A stretch of DNA of 7,178 bases. Source: CAZTLI01 sp964614375 (GTDB taxonomy: Bacteria > Chloroflexota > Anaerolineae > Aggregatilineales > Phototrophicaceae). The notes beneath the pieces were generated by a model. The model did no database searches. It worked only from the letters and a program-made list of their open reading frames with translations, and was not told the DNA's origin. Location: NCBI GenBank assembly GCA_964614375.1, contig CAZTLI010000283.1, positions 1-7,178 of the forward strand, in the 5' to 3' direction. The translations under genes and the position numbers were made by a program. Shown piece after piece: positions 1-6,237 of this stretch (the stretch's first letter is position 1; every line of letters begins with the position of its first letter).

Positions 1-1389
1 GATGACATCAACTACCTGATTATCATGATTAGTCCGGGTGTCTTCTTCATCTTTGAGGTGATACTCGGCCTGACTGTGCCGGTGATCTTCATCGCGACCA
101 TCAATCTCGAGTTGATTGTCATTCCACTCTTATTCATTGTGGTGTATGTGTTGTCTGTACGCTGGTATGCCGGGAAGCTGCTGCCCGTCACCCGTGATCA
201 GCGTATGGCCTATGGCGCGATGAATGCCGGGTTGGAAGAGACGATTTCGGGCATTGAGGTCGTTAAAGCCAGCGCGCAGGAACCCTTTGAGCGCAAGAAG
301 TTCTATAAGAATGCCCGTGCCTATCGGGACTATTTCGCCGCACAGGGTCGTGTCGAAGCGCAGTACGTGCCGGTGCTGTTTTATGGCTTTGTCGTCGCTA
401 TCGTATTTCTGCATACGCTGCTGCTGCTGCAACGGGGCGACATCACCATTCCGGGAATTATCGCCGTCATGGGGTTGATTGCCCGTTTGCGTTTCCCGGT
501 GTTTGTGTCGATTTTCTCGACCTCGTTGATACAGTTGGGTGTCGCCAGCGCCGAACGCATTCTGGACATTATCGTAGCGAAGGCTGACCTCGACGAAAAC
601 GCCGAAGGGCATACCGCCGACGTACAGGGCGACATCGTGTTCGAGCATGTGACATTTGGCTTTGAGAACGGCAATGTGTTGGAAGACATCAGCTTCCATG
701 TTCAGCCGGGCGAGACCATCGCGATTGTTGGACAAACCGGTTCGGGCAAGACGACTCTGACCGAACTCATCAATCGCACGTATGACGCGACGGCGGGACG
801 GATTCTGGTGGATGGTGTGGATGTGCGCGAGTGGGCGTTGACCTCGCTGCGTTCACAAATTTCCAAAATTGAGCAGGACGTGTTCCTGTTCTCACGCACG
901 ATTGCGGAGAATATCGCCTTTGGCACACCCCATGCCACACAAGCGCAAATCGAACAGGCCGCTAAAGAGGCACAGGCACACGACTTCATCATGGCCTTTC
1001 AAGAGGGCTACGACACAAAAGTCGGCACTCGTGGTGTGACCCTTTCCGGCGGTCAACGACAGCGCTTGGCATTGGCACGCGCGTTCTTGAGTGACCCGCG
1101 CATCCTGATTCTGGACGATTCGACAAGCGCCATTGACAGCGCGACTGAGGATGAGATTCAGAAAGCCATCCGCCGCGCGCAACAAGGCCGCACGACCCTG
1201 CTCATCACACATCGACTCTCTCAGATACGCTGGGCAGATCATATTCTGGTGCTGGAAGGTGGTAAATTGATTGCCGCCGGGTCGCATGATGACCTGCTGC
1301 GGATGAGCGACCTCTATCGCCGTATCTTCTCGCGTTATGATGCCGCCCTACCGCCGCTGGAGCCGACGCCCGGCAAACAGGCCGTTTAG
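1..1389 (+). CDS. ABC exporter half-transporter, subunit A (5' partial; degenerate Walker B)
   Basis: This is the C-terminal part of a type I (MsbA/multidrug-like) ABC exporter subunit, with a fused membrane domain and ATPase. The reading frame is open from base 1, and the visible part begins just before the third membrane helix. By alignment with the downstream paralogue, about 130-140 N-terminal residues (helices 1-2) lie outside the window; the ATG at 25 is internal. Hydrophobic segments lie near 28-95, 105-165, 364-430 and 446-520. ATPase motifs are Walker A GQTGSGKT (730-753), Q-loop Gln (874-876), signature LSGGQ (1042-1056), Walker B ILILDD (1102-1119), D-loop SAID (1126-1137) and H-loop His (1210-1212). 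The residue after the Walker B Asp is Asp, not the catalytic Glu, so this half probably hydrolyses ATP poorly at its own site. That fits a heterodimer with the next gene, 26 bp downstream. The substrate cannot be told from sequence; drug or lipid export is common in the family. Confidence 0.95.
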   Translation, partial: DDINYLIIMISPGVFFIFEVILGLTVPVIFIATINLELIVIPLLFIVVYVLSVRWYAGKLLPVTRDQRMAYGAMNAGLEETISGIEVVKASAQEPFERKKFYKNARAYRDYFAAQGRVEAQYVPVLFYGFVVAIVFLHTLLLLQRGDITIPGIIAVMGLIARLRFPVFVSIFSTSLIQLGVASAERILDIIVAKADLDENAEGHTADVQGDIVFEHVTFGFENGNVLEDISFHVQPGETIAIVGQTGSGKTTLTELINRTYDATAGRILVDGVDVREWALTSLRSQISKIEQDVFLFSRTIAENIAFGTPHATQAQIEQAAKEAQAHDFIMAFQEGYDTKVGTRGVTLSGGQRQRLALARAFLSDPRILILDDSTSAIDSATEDEIQKAIRRAQQGRTTLLITHRLSQIRWADHILVLEGGKLIAAGSHDDLLRMSDLYRRIFSRYDAALPPLEPTPGKQAV

Positions 1390-1404
1390 ACAGATAGCTA
1401 ACTC

Positions 1405-1410
1405 AGGAGA
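1405..1410 (+). promoter_or_regulatory. Shine-Dalgarno of ABC subunit B
   Basis: AGGAGA lies 5 nt before the ATG at 1416, inside the 26-bp spacer between the two ABC genes. It supports 1416 over the in-frame ATG at 1428 as the start. The short spacer has no room for a terminator and points to co-transcription of both subunits. Confidence 0.8.
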
Positions 1411-1415
1411 TTGAC

Positions 1416-2968
1416 ATGGGCTTCATTATGGACGGCCTTGATGCCGAAGATTATGATCGTCAATATGGCGACTGGGAACTGGTCAAGCGCATTGTCGGCT
1501 ACTTCCGACCCCAGTCGATACGCATGTTTGTGATTGCCGCGTCAGTCGTGGCGGCGACGATTCTCAACATCGTGCTGCCGATTTATATCTCGCAAAGTCT
1601 GGATCAACTCGGTGTAGATCGTTCCACAAACTTCATTATCACCATTGCGATTGTGGTCGCGCTGCTGGGGACCTTCATCTGGATCACGAACGGTGTCCGC
1701 TTCTGGTTGACGGCGGCGGCAGTCGGCAATGTGACGCTGAAATTGCGCGAAGATGCCTTTGACGCGGTGCTCAAGCGCGATCTCTCGTTTTATGACGAGT
1801 TCGTATCGGGCAAGATAGTCAGCCGTGTGACATCGGATACACAGGCATTCTCCACTGTGGTCACCCTCTCTGTCGAACTCATCGCGCAGACGTTGATTGT
1901 CGTGCTGCTCGTTGGTTATCTGTTCACCGTGAGCGTCTCACTGACACTGGTGACTCTGGCGATTTCGCCTTTTATCTTCGCGACGGCGCTGGCCTTCCGC
2001 AAGATTGCGCGGCGCACAGTGACCCAATCACGGCGGGTGAATGCGGTGGTCAATCAGCATATTCAAGAAACGGTCAGCGGGATTCGCATCGCCAAGACCT
2101 TCCGGCAGGAGCACACTGTGTATGATGAGTTTCTGGGTGTGAACAGCCAATCATATGACATCAACCTGCGGAATGGGTACACCTTCAGCAGCATCTTCCC
2201 GATACTGGTGACGCTGGCAGGCTTCGGCACGGCGGCGCTAGTGTACTTCGGTGGGACAGCGGCGCAAGCGGATGTGCTGACATATGGGGAATGGTATTTG
2301 TTCATTCAGGCGATTGGGCTGTTCTGGTTTCCGCTGACGAGTATCGCGTCGTTCTGGAGTCAATTCCAGATTGGGTTGGCGGCGGGCGAGCGTGTGTTCG
2401 CGCTGATTGATGCCGAGGCGCGGGTGGTACAGACCGATAGCAAACCACCGGCGGTGCGGGGTGAAATTCGCTTTGAAAGCGTCGATTTTCACTATAACGA
2501 AAATGAACCAGTGCTGACGGATTTCTCGCTGACGATTCATGCGGGCGAGACGCTGGCGCTGGTCGGGCATACGGGGTCGGGCAAATCGAGCATTGGCAAG
2601 CTGATTGCGCGCTTCTATGAATTTCAGGGCGGGCACATCTACATTGACGGTCAGGACATCCGCAGCTTTGATCTTGAGACATATCGCAGCAAACTGGGCA
2701 TCGTCACACAGACGCCGTTTCTGTTCGATGGCAGCGTATTAGACAACATTCGCTATGGGCGTCCCGCTGCCTCTGACGACGAAGTACAGGACGTGGCGGA
2801 AATGGTCGGTCAGGGCGATTGGATTCGCAGCCTCCCTGAAGGCCTCGCGACAGCAGTGGGTGAGCGCGGCAGTAATCTGTCGATGGGTCAACGGCAGCTT
2901 GTGTCTCTAGCACGAGTATTGCTGCAAAATCCCATTATCACCATTCTTGATGAAGCGACTGCCAGTGT
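1416..2968 (+). CDS. ABC exporter half-transporter, subunit B (3' end lost in assembly gap; degenerate signature)
   Basis: This is a type I ABC exporter subunit with a membrane domain followed by an ATPase. About 517 residues are visible. Likely membrane helices lie near residues 35-58, 72-95, 148-170, 172-194, 258-279 and 290-312. The ATPase shows an A-loop Tyr (Y360), Walker A GHTGSGKS (384-391), Q-loop Gln432, signature LSMGQ (488-492) and Walker B ending D512-E513, followed by ATAS. The catalytic Glu is present, but the second Gly of LSGGQ is Met. This is the mirror image of the defect in subunit A, so the two would build one canonical and one degenerate ATP site. Sequence stops at the N run just before the D-loop Asp; the H-loop and roughly 60-75 C-terminal residues are missing. 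Any reading frame carried through the Ns is artificial. The gene starts 26 bp after subunit A and is probably translated from the same mRNA. Substrate unknown. Confidence 0.95.
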
Positions 2969-3068
2969 NNNNNNNNNNNNNNNNNNNNNNNNNNNNNNNN
3001 NNNNNNNNNNNNNNNNNNNNNNNNNNNNNNNNNNNNNNNNNNNNNNNNNNNNNNNNNNNNNNNNNNNN
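2969..3068. other. Assembly gap (100 N)
   Basis: Exactly 100 undetermined bases, the conventional placeholder for a scaffold gap of unknown length. The left flank is in the middle of an ABC ATPase domain and the right flank is in a response regulator just before its DNA-binding domain. If the join is right, the missing DNA must hold roughly 200 bases of ABC gene, any intergenic promoter or terminator, and about 350 or more bases for a receiver domain. The true gap should therefore be well over 500 bases. Confidence 0.97.
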
Positions 3069-3069
3069 G

Positions 3070-3444
3070 CGGATGCCCAGCCTGGATTACGCCAGCGAAC
3101 CTGTGGTACGGGTCGATGAAAACCTGAGTATCGACTTTGCCCATAATCGCATTGTCGTGAATGGCAAATCACTCAGCCTCACACCGACTGAATCCATTTT
3201 GCTGCATGTGCTCTTACGCAATGCCGGACGAGTCGTCGAAAATCGGATGCTCATCGCGCGCGTGTGGCCTTCGGAAGATGTTTACGAAGATACGCTGCGT
3301 GTTCACATGCACCGTCTGCGGCGGAAGCTCGAAGCCGATTCGCATCATCCGCATTATATCCGTACCGAGCGTGGCGTAGGCTATATGTTCACGATCCGCG
3401 CACCCGATTTATTTGGCGGCGGCAATAATGACGGATCCAGTTAG
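3070..3444 (+). CDS. OmpR/PhoB-family response regulator, C-terminal DNA-binding domain (5' partial)
   Basis: The 124 visible residues form a winged-helix transcriptional regulatory domain (Trans_reg_C). Typical features are the LTPTES start of the first helix (visible residues 37-42), the NAGRVV turn, the recognition helix with LRVHMHRLRRKLE (76-88) and the wing ending IRTERGVGYMF (97-107). The N-terminal receiver domain with its phospho-accepting Asp is expected in the gap and is not seen, so the two-component role is inferred from the family and from the kinase next door. The visible part starts with a short linker. The stop codon (3442-3444) lies 17 bp inside the downstream kinase gene, which suggests translational coupling. 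The target promoters are unknown; the neighbouring ABC genes are candidates only if the scaffold join is correct. The last ten or so residues, a Gly/Asn/Ser tail, extend beyond the domain. Confidence 0.9.
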   Translation, partial: RMPSLDYASEPVVRVDENLSIDFAHNRIVVNGKSLSLTPTESILLHVLLRNAGRVVENRMLIARVWPSEDVYEDTLRVHMHRLRRKLEADSHHPHYIRTERGVGYMFTIRAPDLFGGGNNDGSS

Positions 3445-5563
3445 TGGGCGTTATTCTGTAGACGAAAATCCACCGGGTCCGACGGCGCAGGATACAGCGG
3501 CACTAACCTATCTTCTGCGTGGGACGGTTGAAGCTGTCCAGGCAGACATCGGCATTATTTATCGACATTACGCCCATGAAAATCGCTGTATTCCACAGGC
3601 AATTTACACACCGCATGATACGCCTGACGATACATCGGTTGCTACGTTTCACACAGCACTCGAAAGCATACTCGGCGGACTGCTGCCGTCGTCACCCGCT
3701 GCTGCCTATCCTGTTCCCCACGATGTATTCCCGGTCGCATTGGTGTGCCCGTTAACTCAGTCCAATCAGACCATCATCGGTATTCTGGTCGTCGCCGGAC
3801 GCGAATCTTCTGATTTAAATGAAGCCCGGTTACCCCTGCTCCAACCGCCAGCGCAACTGGCAGAAACATGGTTGTTGCAGCAAATCACCAGTCGTTATTT
3901 ACGGCGTGTGCGTGCCGCGAAAAAAACACTCGAACTGCTCCATGATACCACCTCTCCCCAACAGGCTATTGAGGTGATCTGCAATCGTGAAGAACGGCTC
4001 GAATTTGCGCTCGGCGCGATATTGACGTATGGCCCGGCAAGCCTTCTGGACGCTCCGCAAGGGCCATTTGATTATTTAGAAGTCGAAGGGGTATGGCCTC
4101 ATCCCGATTTTGGCGCGCCAGAACCGAATACCCGCATCAAACTCAATAAGATAACGGAGGCTATACAAACGGAATTGTCTGGCGGGCGGGTCGTTGCCCT
4201 AAGCCGAGCACAAGCCGAACATGACCTAAGCCCTCTAATTGCGGCGCTGGCAATCCCAATTACACAGTGGACGATGACCTTATTCCCGCTGGCAACACAA
4301 TCGCATCGTATGGGTATTTTGCTGCTGGTCACTGACGCATCCCAACAGTTTCAACAAGGCGATTTTGATCGTTATGAGACGATGAGCCGCTTTTATAGCA
4401 ATGTCCTGCTAAATTACATCGTGTTAGAGCAGCAAACGTTCCTGGTGCAGGGGCGCGCGATTCTGCTGGATGCAGTCACCGATGGTCTCTTAATACAGGT
4501 GCTGTATCATGGCACGCCGTATGTGATGATGTTCAACCAATCATTTGCGAATATGTTTGGCGTTGATGTCGATCAACTCCTGCCTATCCAAACGCTGTTG
4601 GAAAAAATGCAAATTTCGCATAAAGTACAGCAGGAACTCTATCGGGCATGGGTGATGAACGACATTCAATCCCCACAAATCCATCACGGGCAATTTAATA
4701 TGACCAGTTTGAAAGGCGCCCCTGCCACCATCAACTGGCATAGTATTCCATTTTATCAGGACGGTTTGGTCGTCGGGCGTTTGCTGACATTTCACGATAT
4801 TTCGCCTGAATACACCGCCCACGCCCTTCGTAAAGAACTGGTCTCGCGCGTTTCGCATGAATTACGCACACCGCTCACGTCTATCAGCGGGTTTGCCGAA
4901 CTCATTCTGGATATGTATGGCAGCGATTTGCCCGAACCCGCCCAGGAGTATGCCACCCACATTTTGACCAGTGCCCGCTACCTGCGTGATGTCGTATCCG
5001 ACATCATTCATATCACTCGCGCCGATACGGGTTTGCTCAGTTTGAGTATGGTACATGTCCAGATTAGCGAAATTCTCAAAAATATCGCCGCGACGATGGA
5101 TATGTATTGTCAGCCAAACGGCATTAGCATCCATCTTCAAATCCAGCCGAATTTGCCCTTTGTCCTGGTGGATGTTGAGCGTATGACACAGGTGCTCAGT
5201 CATCTCACGCTCAATGCAGTGCAATATTCACCGGAAAATGGCAATATCATCATTACGGCGCGTCTGGTCGAAGATTATGCGGGGCTGCCCAAAAGCGCGC
5301 CAAAAGCCGTCATCGTGCCTTGCGTCCTCGTCGGCATTCATGATGAAGGTCAGGGTGTTTTGGAAGACGATGTTGAAAATGTGTTCCTGCCATTCTATCG
5401 GACACAAGTCGCGCGCCGTGAACGCATCCAAGGCGCCGGGTTAGGATTGGCTGTCGCGCGCAGTTTTATCGAGATTCATCGCGGGCGCATCTGGGCTGAA
5501 GTCCATCCCGGCAAACATCCGGGCGGTCATTTCCTGTTCACGCTGCCCGTGACGCTGGGCTAG
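3428..5563 (+). CDS. Soluble hybrid-sensor histidine kinase (GAF-like, GAF-like, PAS, HisKA, HATPase_c)
   Basis: This 711-residue sensor kinase is the likely partner of the overlapping regulator. No membrane helix or signal peptide is visible, so it should sense a cytoplasmic signal. Residues about 15-145 and 155-335 look like two divergent GAF domains, judged from the repeated pattern of a PL-x-x-x-x-x-x-GIL strand pair (for example ALVCPL...IIGILVV and MTLFPL...RMGILLLV). Residues about 345-460 look like a PAS domain with its closing GRLLTFHDIS strand. The HisKA domain begins near 467 with SHELRTPL, where His477 is the predicted phosphorylation site. The ATPase domain has its N box at Asn596, G1 DEGQG (639-643), an F box with FLPFYR, and G2 GAGLGL (669-674); all are intact. 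The ATG at 3428 is preferred; a TTG at 3413 would add five residues. Neither has a good Shine-Dalgarno, consistent with coupling to the regulator. The 3' end overlaps the convergent lipoprotein gene. The ligand is unknown, and the GAF calls are less sure than the kinase core. Confidence 0.93.
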   Translation: MTDPVSGRYSVDENPPGPTAQDTAALTYLLRGTVEAVQADIGIIYRHYAHENRCIPQAIYTPHDTPDDTSVATFHTALESILGGLLPSSPAAAYPVPHDVFPVALVCPLTQSNQTIIGILVVAGRESSDLNEARLPLLQPPAQLAETWLLQQITSRYLRRVRAAKKTLELLHDTTSPQQAIEVICNREERLEFALGAILTYGPASLLDAPQGPFDYLEVEGVWPHPDFGAPEPNTRIKLNKITEAIQTELSGGRVVALSRAQAEHDLSPLIAALAIPITQWTMTLFPLATQSHRMGILLLVTDASQQFQQGDFDRYETMSRFYSNVLLNYIVLEQQTFLVQGRAILLDAVTDGLLIQVLYHGTPYVMMFNQSFANMFGVDVDQLLPIQTLLEKMQISHKVQQELYRAWVMNDIQSPQIHHGQFNMTSLKGAPATINWHSIPFYQDGLVVGRLLTFHDISPEYTAHALRKELVSRVSHELRTPLTSISGFAELILDMYGSDLPEPAQEYATHILTSARYLRDVVSDIIHITRADTGLLSLSMVHVQISEILKNIAATMDMYCQPNGISIHLQIQPNLPFVLVDVERMTQVLSHLTLNAVQYSPENGNIIITARLVEDYAGLPKSAPKAVIVPCVLVGIHDEGQGVLEDDVENVFLPFYRTQVARRERIQGAGLGLAVARSFIEIHRGRIWAEVHPGKHPGGHFLFTLPVTLG

Positions 5564-6167
5564 CGATAGACGCCTCTTGTATCTGTTCGGCGAGCTGTGC
5601 TTGCAAACGATAAATCAATCGGAACAACGGGTGATTGTCATCCAGAACAAACTCGCAAGATGATAATTCTTCGAAACCGTCTTCTACGTAAAATGTATAG
5701 ATGTGTTCCTGCCCATCGTAAGCTGTCGGACAAACATCCATAAATGGCACAGCCCGAATCGCGGCAAAATCAGTTCGCTCAACTGCCTGCTGAATCTCCT
5801 GAATGCGTGCAACATCCAGCATACCTTGCCGTGTCATGGGTTCAGATAGGCCAATCTCCACACGAAAGTGTCCATCAGCGCGAATCGTCACTGCTTGATG
5901 ACACATGCCATATGCACATAGCCCGCCTCTGGTAATGATGTTAAGCACGACGGCTTCGGTGTCTAGTGCAGATTGCGTTGCTGGCGGTGGCGTAAACTCT
6001 GATGTGGCATCTCCCGTATCATCAATCGAGAAAACTGTGGGCGTAAGGGTTGTCTCATGAATAGTCGCTTGTTCCGTCATTTCGGCGACCTCACCCTGAC
6101 TGCTTGATGTACAACTCACGGTTAAGAGAAGTATCCAACTCAATACACACATGACAATGTGTTTCAT
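5538..6167 (-). CDS. Putative lipoprotein of unknown function
   Basis: A 209-residue predicted exported lipoprotein that I do not recognise. It starts with MKH and a hydrophobic stretch to residue 18, then a lipobox-like L-T-V-S-C with Cys19 as the predicted lipidated residue. Residues 20-75 are rich in Ser, Thr, Pro and acidic residues, resembling a flexible stalk. A folded part of about 120 residues follows, with an LCAYGMC motif (Cys84, Cys89), then Cys146 and Cys171; these four could form two disulfides. A strand-like VTIRADGHFRVEIG (93-106) follows the CxxxxC motif, and the end (about 180-199) looks helical. I chose the ATG at 6167 because it directly precedes the signal peptide and has AGGTG five bases upstream; an upstream in-frame start at 6203 would place 12 residues before it. 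The gene lies 70 bp downstream of the DUF4139 gene on the same strand, and its last 26 bp overlap the kinase gene tail to tail. The fold vaguely recalls small secreted DUF6438-like domains, but that is a guess. Confidence 0.8.
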   Translation of the reverse strand: MKHIVMCVLSWILLLTVSCTSSSQGEVAEMTEQATIHETTLTPTVFSIDDTGDATSEFTPPPATQSALDTEAVVLNIITRGGLCAYGMCHQAVTIRADGHFRVEIGLSEPMTRQGMLDVARIQEIQQAVERTDFAAIRAVPFMDVCPTAYDGQEHIYTFYVEDGFEELSSCEFVLDDNHPLFRLIYRLQAQLAEQIQEASIASPASRAA

Positions 6168-6172
6168 AGCTG

Positions 6173-6177
6173 CACCT
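6173..6177 (-). promoter_or_regulatory. Shine-Dalgarno of the lipoprotein gene
   Basis: On the - strand AGGTG lies five bases before the ATG at 6167. It supports that start rather than the upstream in-frame start at 6203 and fits the position of the signal peptide. Confidence 0.6.
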
Positions 6178-6197
6178 GAGAAGTGAGATAGAAATCC

Positions 6198-6221
6198 GGG
6201 CACACCCTGTCAGATGTGCCC
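6198..6221 (-). terminator. Hairpin after the DUF4139 gene (possible weak terminator or processing site)
   Basis: GGGCACA (6198-6204) and TGTGCCC (6215-6221) are a perfect 7-bp inverted repeat with a 10-base loop. A further CC/GG pair is possible outside it if one base is bulged. It begins 16 bases past the DUF4139 stop codon on the - strand and ends 30 bases before the lipoprotein ATG. On the - strand it is followed by GGATTTCT, which has only three consecutive T, so it is a poor intrinsic terminator. It could be an attenuator, an mRNA-stabilising stem or a protein-binding site. It is the only notable structure in the 70-bp spacer. Confidence 0.4.
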
Positions 6222-6237
6222 TGGAGATTATCGTTAC

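Noticed and set aside
416..432. CTG repeat as a possible microsatellite
   Set aside because: Only four units, and it encodes a run of Leu in a membrane helix of the ABC subunit, so it is explained by coding.
130..735. 201-codon - strand open frame inside ABC subunit A
   Set aside because: It lies wholly opposite conserved ABC exporter sequence, and its product is a low-complexity His/Gln/Asn/Arg-rich string typical of antisense shadows.
1416..3119. Single 567-residue ABC protein continuing across the N run
   Set aside because: The frame through 100 N is meaningless; the residues after the gap belong to the response regulator read in another frame.
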